Below are positions 26,834 through 35,115 of a stretch of 64,000 nucleotides of DNA, in pieces. The stretch comes from Methylorubrum rhodesianum (GTDB taxonomy: Bacteria > Pseudomonadota > Alphaproteobacteria > Rhizobiales > Beijerinckiaceae). The stretch lies in assembly GCF_014199985.1 (NCBI RefSeq), contig NZ_JACHOS010000017.1, positions 62,001-126,000 of the forward strand, read 5' to 3'. A model generated the notes under the pieces. It had not been told where the DNA came from. It ran no database searches and worked only from the letters and a program-made list of their open reading frames with translations. The position numbers were made by a program, and so were the translations under genes. Numbering within the stretch: position 1 is the stretch's first letter; every line of letters starts with the position of its first letter.

Positions 26834-27873
26834 TGATAGCTCGCCGCGTTCGGGTTCTCCTCGATCTTCCCCCGGAAGACCCAGTAGGCATAGGCCGTGT
26901 AGGCCAGCGTCAGCGGCATCACCACGGCGTAGCCGACGAGGGCGAATTGCAGGGCCGAGGTCGCGTTGGCCGCCTGCCAGATCGTGAGCTTCGGCGGCAC
27001 GATGTAGGGGAACAGGCTGATGGCGAGCCCGAGGAAGCCGAGCAGGAACAGGGCGATCGAGAGGAGGAACGGCGCCACCTCGCGCCCGTCCTCGATCGCC
27101 TTCCAGATCCGCCAGCAGACGAAGGCCGTCAGCAGCGGCACGGGCGCGACGAACAGCAGGTTCGGCCAGGAGAACCAGCGCCACTGGATGTGGAGCCCCA
27201 GGAACGGCACCCAGGCGCTGACGATCGCCATCGAGACGACGGTGCCGATCAGGAATTGCTTGGCCTTGATCCGCGACCAGATCTCCAACTCGCCGGAAGT
27301 CTTCATCACGCACCATGTCGCGCCGAGCAGCCCGTAGCCGCAGACGAGGCCGATGCCGGTCATGATGCTGAAGGGGGTCAGCCAGTCGAAGGTGCCGCCG
27401 GCAAATTCGCGTCCCTGGGTCTGGAAGCCCTGGACGAAGGCGCCGAGCACCATGCCCTGTGCGAAGGTCGCGATCAGCGAGCCGTAGTGGAACGCGTTGT
27501 CCCAGACCACCTGCGAGCGCTCGGCCTTGAAGCGGAACTCGAAGGCGACCCCACGGAAGATCAGCGCGATCAGCATCAGGATGATCGGCAGATAGAGCGC
27601 CGGCAGCAGGATCGCGTAGGCGACCGAGAACACCGCGAACAGCCCGCCGCCGCCGAGCACGAGCCAGGTCTCGTTGCCGTCCCAGATCGGCGCCACCGAA
27701 AGCATCATGCGGTCGCGCCAGTTGCCGGGCCGCGCGGCGGTGAAGAGGATGCCGACCCCGAGGTCGAACCCGTCGATGACGACGTACATCGCCACCGCGA
27801 GCGCCAGCAGGCCGGCCCAGACGAGCGGCAGCCAAAAGGCCAGCCCCTCGTACTCGTTCCCGAAGCCGAACAT
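26830..27873 (-). CDS. cydB: Cytochrome bd-type (cyanide-insensitive) quinol oxidase subunit II
   Basis: A 347-residue membrane protein with eight or nine helices. It has the subunit II hallmarks: YVVIDGFDLGVGIL (residues ~30-43), IWDGNETWLVLGGGGLFAVF (~62-81), FRGVAFEFR, and IVPPKLTIWQAA near the end. With CydA this forms the haem bd oxidase that reduces O2 with quinol electrons. A strong ribosome-binding site (GGAAGGAG) precedes ATG 27873. Unusually, the gene upstream is not cydA but an unrelated hypothetical; no cydA is present anywhere in the window. Downstream is the coupled DUF2474 gene. Confidence 0.93.
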   Translation of the reverse strand: MFGFGNEYEGLAFWLPLVWAGLLALAVAMYVVIDGFDLGVGILFTAARPGNWRDRMMLSVAPIWDGNETWLVLGGGGLFAVFSVAYAILLPALYLPIILMLIALIFRGVAFEFRFKAERSQVVWDNAFHYGSLIATFAQGMVLGAFVQGFQTQGREFAGGTFDWLTPFSIMTGIGLVCGYGLLGATWCVMKTSGELEIWSRIKAKQFLIGTVVSMAIVSAWVPFLGLHIQWRWFSWPNLLFVAPVPLLTAFVCWRIWKAIEDGREVAPFLLSIALFLLGFLGLAISLFPYIVPPKLTIWQAANATSALQFALVGYAVVMPLTLAYTAYAYWVFRGKIEENPNAASYH

Positions 27874-27940
27874 CGTCGCTCCTTCCTCGTGAGTCGCGTC
27901 CGTCTTACAGGAGCACCGCCTCAACAGGCCAGAACCACAC

Positions 27941-28309
27941 TCAATGCGATGTGGGTCCGCCCCATGACGGCTGACGGTCGCTGACCGAGAGGGTGTCGGC
28001 GGAGGGACGTGGCGGCGTGGCCGCTCCGATGGCGTTTCCGGTGACGCGCCGGACGACGGCGTCCGCCCCGGCCCGCACCATCTCCTCCCGGGTCTCGGGC
28101 GGCAGCGCGTTCAGGGCGTTCACCAGCGCACCGATGCCGCCGGTGGTCAGGCGGTCCAACGCGTCGCCCTCCGCGATCCCGACCGTGCTCCCCTTTGAGA
28201 CCGCTGCCGCAACGGTCCGGGGCGGGGCGGTCGATGACCCGTCCTGGCGCTGGAGCGCGAGGTAGGAGAGAGCGCCGATCACGAGGGCGGCGCGCAGGAG
28301 AAACGACAT
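27941..28309 (-). CDS. Hypothetical membrane-anchored protein
   Basis: A 122-residue protein starting MSFLLRAALVIGALSYLALQ, a single N-terminal helix that may be an anchor or signal, followed by a soluble segment with LDRLTTGGIGALVNALNALPPETREEMVRAGADAVVRRVTG. The tail is Pro/Ser-rich. I do not recognise a family. It lies 67 bp upstream of cydB on the same strand, where cydA would be expected, but shares no feature with CydA. A longer frame begins at 28387 without conserved content. Confidence 0.6.
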   Translation of the reverse strand: MSFLLRAALVIGALSYLALQRQDGSSTAPPRTVAAAVSKGSTVGIAEGDALDRLTTGGIGALVNALNALPPETREEMVRAGADAVVRRVTGNAIGAATPPRPSADTLSVSDRQPSWGGPTSH

Positions 28310-28698
28310 CGATCCGGTTCCGAGGACGCTGCTTCGCCGGCGCGGCCGGCGGGGAACGGTGGCTCGATCCTGCCACCGTCGCGGCACCGCCGGATGAAGC
28401 GCAAGGCCGCAAAACGCCGACGTGGTGAACGAAGCCTTTTCCCGGAGTGCCTCCCCTTCTCGGCGGCCGATTTACCCTGTGCGGAGCGTCGGTCCCGCCG
28501 TTTCCGGTGGCTGTGAAGAGCGGGGATCCGCACCCCGGTCGGCCCCGGAGAAGCGACGCTCACCGCCGTGGTCGGCGGCAAGTGAGCGACCCTTTTCATC
28601 CTCGCTTAAACCGCCTCTGCGACGGTTTGCCTGAAGATCGTAACGAGTAGTCGAGGGGCGCGGGACACCCGGTTTTCGGGTCGAGTTTCGCGCTGTGC
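28310..28698. other. Intergenic region upstream of the sensor kinase
   Basis: 389 bp between the divergent hypothetical gene and the histidine kinase. The only structure I see is a short hairpin, ACCCG/CGGGT around GTTTT (about 28668-28682), close upstream of the kinase start, which could affect its translation. No RNA gene or repeat is recognisable. Confidence 0.35.
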
Positions 28699-30639
28699 GT
28701 GGTGGTGTTGCGTAAAGACGGTGCCCTTGCCTCCCTCTTCGATGCCCGCCTCGCCGGGCTGGTCCACGCCTCCGTCGTGGCCGAGCCGGGCGTGCGTTTC
28801 CGCCACGAGCGTTTCCTGATCTCGCGGCTGGCGACTGGCGTCGTGATGATGGCGGGTCTCCCGCCCTACCTCGTCTGGCGCGGGGTCCCGAGCGGCATCG
28901 AGGCGATCGCCATCGCGAGCCTGTTCCTGCCGCTGTTTGCCGCCGTCGTCCTGTCGCGCACCGGCTCGCTGTGGGTTGCCCATGCCCTGTCCTCGCTCGG
29001 CCTGACCGGCATCGTCGTCTGCCTCGCCGCGCTGACCGGCGGTGCGAGCTCGGCCGCCGCGATCTGGCTCGTGGCGGTGCCGCTGGAGGCGATGATCTCC
29101 GGCTCGCGCCGGGCGACGATCGCGGCTTCCGTGATCGCCGTCGCCGGCGCCTTCGCGATCGCGCTGAGCGGCTACCTGCCCGTCGGCAGCCTCGCCCTCG
29201 ATTGGCCCAATGCCGTCGCCATGCCGGTCTTCGCCGTGACCGCCATCGGCCACATCGCGGCTCAGGCCATGGAGCACATGCGCCGGGAGGGCGAGTGGCG
29301 CGCGCGCATGCAGGACAACGAGGCCCGCGACCGCCTGCTGCTCTCGGCCATCGACGACCTCGTGACGTGGCACGACGCCAACGGCCGGGTGCTGGAGGCG
29401 AGCGGCTCGGCCGCCCGCTTCATCGGCGCCGAGGCGAGCCGGCTGCGCGGCCACGGCCTGCTCGACCGGGTGCATATCGGCGACCGGCCGGCCCTGCTTC
29501 AGGCGATCAGCGACGTCGCCGCTCACGGTGCGCCCGCGATCGTCCCCTTCCGCCTGCATCTCGACGCGCCCCGCGCCGACGGCAGCCGCACCATCTTCGC
29601 CGAGATGCGCGCCCACCGGATCGAGGCGGGGCTGGCCGGCGCCAACGGTTCGACCGTCGTCGCCGTCACCCGCGACGTGTCCGAGCATCGTCGCCACGCG
29701 CTGGAACTCGACCGCGCCCGCGCCGAGGCCGAGCGCGCCGACGAGGTGAAGACCCACCTCCTCGCCACCGTCAGCCACGAGTTGCGCACGCCCCTCAACG
29801 CCATCATCGGCTTCTCGGACGTGCTGGGCGGGGAGGGCGCGGTGAGCCTCTCGCCGGAGCGCTCGCGCGAATATGCCGGGATCATCGCCCAGTCCGGGCG
29901 TCACCTGCTCGACGTGGTCAACACCCTGCTCGACATCTCACGCATCCGCGGCGGGCATTTCGACTTCCAGCCCGAGCCGGTCGATGTCGAAGCGCTGCTT
30001 CGCGGCTGCTGCGACCTGATGCGGCTCAAGGCCGATGCCTCGGGCGTCACCCTGGTGATCGCTCCCGTGCCCGCCGGCTGCGCCCTCGTGGCCGATGCCC
30101 GCGCCTGCCGCCAGATGCTGATCAACCTGATCTCCAACGCGGTGAAGTTCACGCCGCGCGGCGGTCGGGTCGAGGTGATGGTGCGCCGGGGCGGAGCCTA
30201 TCTCGACCTCGTGGTGAGCGACAACGGCATCGGCATCACCGAGGCCGACCTGCCGCGGCTCGGCGACCCCTTCTTCCAGGTCGGCGGCGGCTACGGTCGA
30301 AACCACGAGGGCACCGGGCTCGGCCTCTCCGTGGTGCGCGGCCTGGCCGGGCTGCACGGCGGTGCCGTCTCCGTCGAGAGCGCCCCGGGCAAGGGCACCG
30401 CCGTCACCGTGACGCTGCCGCTCGATTGCAGCCGCGCCAAGGCCGCCGCCGCGACCGCCGGCAAGGCGGGTTCCGGCGGCGTGAAGGTCGCCCCCGCGCA
30501 GCACCAGCCGGCGCCGATCCGGACATCGGTGCGGGGCGCGGCGATGCCGGAGCCGGCTCCCGAGCCGATCCGCCTGCCGGTCGGCCTGTTCGATCCCACG
30601 CCGCCTTCGGCGGACACCCCGATGCGCCGCGCCGGATGA
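28699..30639 (+). CDS. PAS-domain sensor histidine kinase
   Basis: A 646-residue membrane histidine kinase. Five or six N-terminal helices (residues ~45-185) form the sensor; a PAS-like domain follows (~205-330). The HisKA helix has VSHELRTPLNAIIGFSDVL, with the phospho-accepting His at ~360, and the HATPase domain shows the N box (LINLISNAVKFTP), G1 (VSDNGIGI) and G2 (GTGLGLSVVRGL). The C-terminal ~65 residues are Pro/Ala-rich. It resembles the PleC/DivJ-like kinases of alphaproteobacteria, but no response regulator is adjacent, so its partner is unknown. The start is taken at GTG 28699; the next GTG is also possible. Confidence 0.9.
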   Translation: MVVLRKDGALASLFDARLAGLVHASVVAEPGVRFRHERFLISRLATGVVMMAGLPPYLVWRGVPSGIEAIAIASLFLPLFAAVVLSRTGSLWVAHALSSLGLTGIVVCLAALTGGASSAAAIWLVAVPLEAMISGSRRATIAASVIAVAGAFAIALSGYLPVGSLALDWPNAVAMPVFAVTAIGHIAAQAMEHMRREGEWRARMQDNEARDRLLLSAIDDLVTWHDANGRVLEASGSAARFIGAEASRLRGHGLLDRVHIGDRPALLQAISDVAAHGAPAIVPFRLHLDAPRADGSRTIFAEMRAHRIEAGLAGANGSTVVAVTRDVSEHRRHALELDRARAEAERADEVKTHLLATVSHELRTPLNAIIGFSDVLGGEGAVSLSPERSREYAGIIAQSGRHLLDVVNTLLDISRIRGGHFDFQPEPVDVEALLRGCCDLMRLKADASGVTLVIAPVPAGCALVADARACRQMLINLISNAVKFTPRGGRVEVMVRRGGAYLDLVVSDNGIGITEADLPRLGDPFFQVGGGYGRNHEGTGLGLSVVRGLAGLHGGAVSVESAPGKGTAVTVTLPLDCSRAKAAAATAGKAGSGGVKVAPAQHQPAPIRTSVRGAAMPEPAPEPIRLPVGLFDPTPPSADTPMRRAG

Positions 30640-30721
30640 GTCGTTCGCGAGGAGCCCCGAACATTCCGGAGCCCGGCTCCGGAGGTCCGATCCGGGGCCA
30701 TGCCCAGGAATCCTGTTTTCG

Positions 30722-30766
30722 CATCGTCTTTTCCCCGAAAGCCGGACGCCCGCTTTCGGGACGATG
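30722..30766 (+). promoter_or_regulatory. Long hairpin just upstream of the peptidoglycan-binding gene
   Basis: CCCGAAAGC (30734-30742) pairs perfectly with GCTTTCGGG (30752-30760), and CATCGT (30722-30727) pairs with ACGATG (30761-30766) after a six-base bulge. The hairpin ends eight bases before the ribosome-binding site GGAG. A shorter CCGGAGC/GCTCCGG hairpin lies at 30666-30682. They could be terminators of the kinase gene or a structured leader. Confidence 0.5.
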
Positions 30767-30781
30767 TTCTGAAGGAGCGAA

Positions 30782-31534
30782 ATGATGCGCGAGCCGCCCG
30801 CCCGCCGGGATCAGCGCGAGATCGTCGTCCCCGGTGACATGCGCGTCGGCCGGAGCCCGGCCAAGTCCCCGCGCCGCAAGTCGGCTCCGCGCGGGCCCGC
30901 CGCGGCCGGCTGGCAGGCCGCCGTCCTCTCCGCGGCGACGGGGGCCGGTCGGTTCTGCCTGCGCTATCCGGGCGGCGTCTTCGGCACCGTGCTCGGCGCT
31001 GGGGCGGCGATTTATGTCTGCGTCAACGCCATGGGCCTTCAGGCCGGGCCGCATCCGGCGCCGATCCTGCCGACCGTCGAGCCGAAGCCGGTGGCGGCGA
31101 AGCCCGCGCCGCAGCCGGTGCGGGAGGTCCGCGCGGTGGAGCCGCCGAAGCCCGCGCCCGCGCGGGAGGTGGCGGCTGCGCCCCGCGACGCGATCGCCGA
31201 CATGATCCGTTCCGGTGAGACGACCGCCTCGGTCACCCCGAGGGCCGAGCGCAGGCCCGAGCCGAAGCCGGCCGCGAAGGAGAAGACCGAGGTTGCGAAG
31301 ACGGAGGCCGGCAAGCCCGAGGCCGCGAAGCCGGATCCGTCCGTGATCCGTGTTCAGCGCGCATTGACCAAGCTCGGCTACGGTCCGCTCAAGGATGACG
31401 GCCTGATGGGACCCGGCACCAAGGCGGCGATCGAGCGGTTCGAACGCGATCGCAAGCTGCCGGTGAAGGGTGAGGCCGCCGGACCGACCCTGCGCGCCCT
31501 GACCCGCGAGATGACCGCCAAGGCGAACGGGTGA
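30782..31534 (+). CDS. Membrane-anchored peptidoglycan-binding-domain protein
   Basis: A 250-residue protein: a basic cytoplasmic N-terminus (residues 1-~60), one membrane helix (~66-85, VFGTVLGAGAAIYVCVNAMG), a Pro/Ala/Glu/Lys-rich low-complexity spacer (~92-185), and a C-terminal PG_binding_1 domain (VQRALTKLGYGPLKDDGLMGPGTKAAIERFERDRKLP, ~190-226). It probably tethers to the cell wall from the inner membrane. The start is one of two adjacent ATGs (30782, 30785) after GGAG. It lies 142 bp after the sensor kinase on the same strand. Confidence 0.85.
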   Translation: MMREPPARRDQREIVVPGDMRVGRSPAKSPRRKSAPRGPAAAGWQAAVLSAATGAGRFCLRYPGGVFGTVLGAGAAIYVCVNAMGLQAGPHPAPILPTVEPKPVAAKPAPQPVREVRAVEPPKPAPAREVAAAPRDAIADMIRSGETTASVTPRAERRPEPKPAAKEKTEVAKTEAGKPEAAKPDPSVIRVQRALTKLGYGPLKDDGLMGPGTKAAIERFERDRKLPVKGEAAGPTLRALTREMTAKANG

Positions 31535-31573
31535 TACAGGGTCCGGCCGAAATCGTTCGGTTCGGCGCCATAA

Positions 31574-31688
31574 CCGTCATCCCTGGGTGCCGAAGGCGAA
31601 CCCGGAATCCACGCTGGGTTTCGATATGGCCGCGTTTCTAGCGCCACCGGTGGATCCCGGGTTCCGCTAGGCGGCCCCGGGATGACGG
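31574..31688. repeat. Intergenic palindromic repeat element
   Basis: An imperfect inverted repeat: CCGTCATCCCTGGGTGCC... at the left (from 31574) matches the reverse complement of ...GGCCCCGGGATGACGG at the right (to 31688), and both arms share AACCCGG-ATCCAC. The centre is GC-rich and unpaired. Elements with the same GTCATCCCGGG/GGATCC core are dispersed in intergenic regions of many Hyphomicrobiales. It lies between the peptidoglycan-binding gene and the DUF1491 gene and may also act as a transcription terminator. Confidence 0.7.
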
Positions 31689-31789
31689 GGGCCGAAAAGT
31701 ACACCCGGAACCCGGATGACATCCTGCGCCCGCATTGAGGATGGTCCGCCACCCTCGCCATCGACACGGCGGGCGCCTATGAACCGGGC

Positions 31790-32131
31790 ATGCCACGCCT
31801 TCGCTCGGATTTCTGGGTTTCCGCGCAGCTGCGCCGTCTCAACGGCGAGGGCATCCCCGCGGTGCAGCGCCGCCGCGGTTCGGCGGAGGCGGGAGCGATC
31901 TTCGTCAAGATCGACCGGCTCGACGGCACCGCCGACCTCTACGGCCCGGCGCCCCAGGCGCTGATCGAGGCGGAGGATTCGGGCGAGCGCCTGTTCGCGG
32001 CGATCCTCACCGCCGCTCCGTCGCCGGATGTGGAGGAGCGGCTTGCCCGCGAGATCCGCTTCGATTCCGATCTCTGGATCGTCGAGATCGACGACCGCGA
32101 GGGCCGGCACGGCCTGCCGCTCGCGGAGTAG
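31790..32131 (+). CDS. DUF1491 family protein
   Basis: A 113-residue protein covering the whole DUF1491 family: MPRLRSDFWVSAQLRRLNGEGIPA at the start, RRRGSAEAGAIFVKIDRLDG in the middle and RFDSDLWIVEIDDREGRHGL near the end. The family is restricted largely to alphaproteobacteria and has no established function. It is often followed in genomes by DUF2336 or peptidoglycan-related genes, as here, though on the opposite strand. Confidence 0.88.
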   Translation: MPRLRSDFWVSAQLRRLNGEGIPAVQRRRGSAEAGAIFVKIDRLDGTADLYGPAPQALIEAEDSGERLFAAILTAAPSPDVEERLAREIRFDSDLWIVEIDDREGRHGLPLAE

Positions 32132-32149
32132 CGTCTCGCCCGAAGCGCG

Positions 32150-33145
32150 TCAGCTCGTGCGGCGCAGGCGTGTCGGAAGGATGGTGCGCAAGCCGCCCCG
32201 CTCGGCCGCGGCCGGGGTGGGGCGCCGGGCTTCGGGACCGTGCAGCGGCTGGTGCTCACCGCCCGCGCGCTCCATCACCGGCACGCCGAGGATCGCGCAG
32301 AGCAGGTCGCGGGCGGTGGCCCGGCTGGTTTCGCGAAACAGCGTGACGAGGGAGAACACCCGATCGACCGAGCGCGCCACGCTGTCGTTGAGCGTGAGGA
32401 AGACGAAGACGGCCTCGCCCTCGCGCAGGTCAGCAGCCCGCAGGGCGAGCGTCAGCAGATCGTAGCGGGCCGCCGGATCGACGGCGGCGCTGAGGTAGTT
32501 CGGGGGAAGGCCGAGCCCGTTTCCGAGCGCGGTGACGAAGGCCTGCACGTCGCGGGCATGGGAATGCTCGACGAGGCTCGTCGCCAATCTGCGCGGCGCG
32601 GGCGGGCAGGGGCGCAGGGCCGCGGTGGCCTCGACGGCCTCGGTGATCGCGCGGCGCTGCTCCGGCTCGGCATAGAGCCAGAGCGGTGCGAGATCGGCGG
32701 GCGGAATGTCGGGCCGGCCGAGCAGGGTGCGGGCGAGATCCGCGTCGGTGCGGCCGCGGGCCAGGAGGCGCTCCAGCGCGCGGGTGCCGATCAGCGCGCC
32801 GGGATTCTCCGCGATCCCCCGGTCGGCTTCCGCCTCCGTTTCCGGCTCGCTCGGCGGCGCGAGGGGAAAGCCGCGCGCGTCCAGCGCGGCGCGGACGCCG
32901 GCCGGGACGTCGGGACAGCCGTCGAGCTTCTCGGCGACGATGCGCAGAGTGTCCTCGTCCACCGTCGGGATCAGACCGGTCGCCAGGGATTCGAAGGCCT
33001 GAAGGATCGCCCGGTCATGGACCGGGGCCGTGAGGAACAGGTCGGTCTGCACCCGCAGGATCACAGGCTTGAGGTCCAGCGCGGGATCGCGCGAGAGCTC
33101 GATGAGGCCGGACAGGTCCGGCGCGCCGGCGACCGATGAGGACAT
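32150..33145 (-). CDS. DUF2336 domain-containing protein
   Basis: A 331-residue soluble all-helical protein matching the alphaproteobacterial DUF2336 family, which has HEAT-like repeats: LIELSRDPALDLKPVILRVQTDLFL at residues ~14-38, ALIGTRALERLLARGRTDADLARTLLGRPDIP in the centre, and a C-terminal ARDLLCAILGVPVM. No function is established for the family. The start codon is ten bases from a strong inverted repeat that may regulate it. It is convergent with DUF1491. Confidence 0.85.
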   Translation of the reverse strand: MSSSVAGAPDLSGLIELSRDPALDLKPVILRVQTDLFLTAPVHDRAILQAFESLATGLIPTVDEDTLRIVAEKLDGCPDVPAGVRAALDARGFPLAPPSEPETEAEADRGIAENPGALIGTRALERLLARGRTDADLARTLLGRPDIPPADLAPLWLYAEPEQRRAITEAVEATAALRPCPPAPRRLATSLVEHSHARDVQAFVTALGNGLGLPPNYLSAAVDPAARYDLLTLALRAADLREGEAVFVFLTLNDSVARSVDRVFSLVTLFRETSRATARDLLCAILGVPVMERAGGEHQPLHGPEARRPTPAAAERGGLRTILPTRLRRTS

Positions 33146-33156
33146 GGCACTCGATT

Positions 33157-33197
33157 ACGCAGAACTTACTCTGCGGGAGAGTCAAACAGTTCTGCGT
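33157..33197. promoter_or_regulatory. Perfect 10-bp inverted repeat upstream of the DUF2336 gene
   Basis: ACGCAGAACT (33157-33166) is matched by AGTTCTGCGT (33188-33197), and nested inside ACTCT (33168-33172) pairs with AGAGT (33178-33182) around GCGGG. It starts 12 bases upstream of the DUF2336 start codon. It may be an operator or a leader hairpin. Confidence 0.6.
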
Positions 33198-33246
33198 GAA
33201 TCGACCTTTAAGACCGTCGGGCGGCGACTGTCCCGCAGCGGCCGGA

Positions 33247-34140
33247 TCAGGCCAACCCGAGACGGTCCACGACCTCCGCCACGCGGTGCCGGACCGGTTC
33301 CGGAAGCGGCAGGATCGGCCGGGGCGGATCGGTCCGGCACAGGCCGAGATGCTCGGCCGCCGCGTAGATCACCCGCAGGCTGGTGAATTCCCTGAAAAGG
33401 TCCCAGAGCGGCTGCACCCGCGCGTCGAGCGCCCGCATCCGAGCCGCATCCCCGGCCTGCGCGGCCCGCAGAATCGCGAGGCAGGGTTTCGGGAACAGTC
33501 CGGCCGCGACGCTGTACCAAGCCTCGCCGCCGGCGAGCAGCGCCTCCGCCGCGTTCCAGTCGCCGCTGAAGCCCAGCCGGAAATCGGCGGGCACCGCCCG
33601 ACGCAAGGCATCGAGATGGCCGGCCACTGAAATCGGATCCGGCGCAGGGCTCTTGAGCGCATGGATGCCGGGCACCTGCGCCAACCGACCGACCAGCGAG
33701 GGCGTGAACCGGAAATGCGTGGTGCCGGGATTGTCGTAGATGCAGATCGGCAACCCGCTGCCCGTCGCGACGGCGAGGAAATGCTCGAACACCTCCTCGT
33801 CGGTCAACGGCGTGTAGGACATCGCGGCCAGCAGCCCCGCCGCAGCGCCCGCCGCCCGCGCATCCTGCGCCAGGGCGACCGCCTCGTCCGTGCGCAGCGC
33901 GCCAATTCCGACGATGATCGGCACCCGGCCGCCGGCCTCGTCGAGGGCGGCGTCGAGGGCACGGCGGCGCTCCTCGCGGGACAGGTAAGCGTAGGTTCCG
34001 GTGCTGCCGAGAAGCCCGATCGAATCCACCCCTGCGGTCACGAGCGGGGCGATCAGGGCGCGCAGGGCCGCCGGATCGACCCGGCCGTCGGGCGAGGCGG
34101 GGGTGATGGGAAAGGCGGACAGGCCCGTGAAGGAGATCAT
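33247..34140 (-). CDS. Dihydrodipicolinate synthase family protein
   Basis: A 297-residue (beta/alpha)8 enzyme of the DapA/NanA lyase family. Motifs in order: GVDSIGLLGSTGTYAYLSREER (GxxGT-type pyruvate-binding loop, residues ~40-61), ICIYDNPGTTHFRF with the conserved Tyr, and HALKSPAPD, whose lysine (~163) should form the Schiff base with pyruvate. Family members condense or cleave pyruvate with aldehydes. The subgroup is not the lysine-biosynthesis DapA by sequence, so the substrate is open. The start at 34140 is the first methionine of the fold. It sits between the DUF2336 gene and the flagellar island. Confidence 0.9.
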   Translation of the reverse strand: MISFTGLSAFPITPASPDGRVDPAALRALIAPLVTAGVDSIGLLGSTGTYAYLSREERRRALDAALDEAGGRVPIIVGIGALRTDEAVALAQDARAAGAAAGLLAAMSYTPLTDEEVFEHFLAVATGSGLPICIYDNPGTTHFRFTPSLVGRLAQVPGIHALKSPAPDPISVAGHLDALRRAVPADFRLGFSGDWNAAEALLAGGEAWYSVAAGLFPKPCLAILRAAQAGDAARMRALDARVQPLWDLFREFTSLRVIYAAAEHLGLCRTDPPRPILPLPEPVRHRVAEVVDRLGLA

Positions 34141-34314
34141 GGCCGCGGCAGAGTGCGCGGGCGGTTGATCGCGGTCAACGCGGAGCGGATGCGGGCCGAG
34201 GCATTCGGGCCGACCCATCACTGGGAGCAGAACGAGACAGCCCGGAGCGCGATCGTTCCGGCGAGGTCTCCCCCTTCGTTCGCTTCGGCTCCGCCTCGCG
34301 ACGACCGGACTTCG

Positions 34315-34761
34315 CTACGAGCGCACCTCGCGCTTGGCCACGAAGTTCAACTCGTCCACCAGCACGTCCTTGACCACGTCGGATCCGAGGCGCTCGTTCA
34401 CCTTGGCACGGATCTGGGCGAGGCGGCCATTGATGTCGTAGCGGGCAAGCTTGCGGAAATCGATCGTCGTGTCGCCGTAGATCTGGCGGAATGCCTCGTC
34501 GACGACGAAGGCATTGGGGGCGACGGGCAGCGTGTGCATCAGCTTGGCGTCCGCCGTGAAGACCAGCACGGCAATGACGTAGCCCTGTACCTTGCCCTCG
34601 GCGACCATCGGAATGTTGATGGGCGCGAGCTTCTGGTACTGCAGCCCTTCGAGATAGGGCTCGGTCGACTTCGAGAAGAACCCGCCGCCGAAGGTCACTG
34701 CCGCGTAGCAGGAGGCGATGGTGACGGCGCAGATCCACAGGCCTGAGAACAGGACGCGCAT
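34315..34761 (-). CDS. FliL-like flagellar membrane protein
   Basis: A 148-residue protein with an N-terminal membrane helix (residues ~5-25) and a periplasmic domain. The C-terminal part (RAKVNERLGSDVVKDVLVDELNF) resembles the end of FliL, where a helix with -N--L-----V-DVL--EF packs near the motor. FliL stabilises stators at the basal body. Overall similarity is weak, so the call rests on topology, this segment and its place at the end of the flagellar operon. It starts three bases after the flgN-like stop. Confidence 0.55.
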   Translation of the reverse strand: MRVLFSGLWICAVTIASCYAAVTFGGGFFSKSTEPYLEGLQYQKLAPINIPMVAEGKVQGYVIAVLVFTADAKLMHTLPVAPNAFVVDEAFRQIYGDTTIDFRKLARYDINGRLAQIRAKVNERLGSDVVKDVLVDELNFVAKREVRS

Positions 34762-34764
34762 CGC

Positions 34765-35109
34765 TCAGTCGCGCCCCGACGGCGCGGACAGGCGTGCGGA
34801 ATAGGTGCCGTCGGACTCGGCGGCCTGGAGGCTGGCCTCGAGCGTCGCGCCGACCTCCTCCACCGCGCGCAGGTGCAGGGCGACCGCCTCCTGGTTGAGG
34901 ATCAGCTTGTCGCGCAGGCGCGCCAGCACGATGCCGGTCTCGGCGTCGAGGGCCGTGACATCGACGGCGCGGGCGAGGCGAGTGAGTTCGAGAAGGCTCC
35001 GGCTCTTGGCGCGGTTGACGGCTTCCAGATCGAAGGGCGCGTTGGCGGCGAGCGCCTCGGTCTCGGCCTCGACGGTGGCTTCGAGGCGCTTGAGGGATTC
35101 GAGCAGCAT
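34765..35109 (-). CDS. FlgN-like flagellar export chaperone
   Basis: A 114-residue, almost wholly alpha-helical protein (LESLKRLEATVEAETEAL; VNRAKSRSLLELTRLARAVD). FlgN family chaperones keep the hook-filament junction proteins FlgK and FlgL ready for export, and both are encoded in this island. Sequence identity in this family is low, so the call rests on size, heptad-like helices and genome position. Its start is six bases from the rod-binding gene stop. Confidence 0.65.
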   Translation of the reverse strand: MLLESLKRLEATVEAETEALAANAPFDLEAVNRAKSRSLLELTRLARAVDVTALDAETGIVLARLRDKLILNQEAVALHLRAVEEVGATLEASLQAAESDGTYSARLSAPSGRD

Positions 35110-35115
35110 CGGCGG

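Noticed and set aside
31378..31767. Minus-strand open frame over the palindromic element
   Set aside because: Its translation (GPPSGTRDPPVA-like repeats) is that of the repeat element, and it overlaps the peptidoglycan-binding gene on the other strand.
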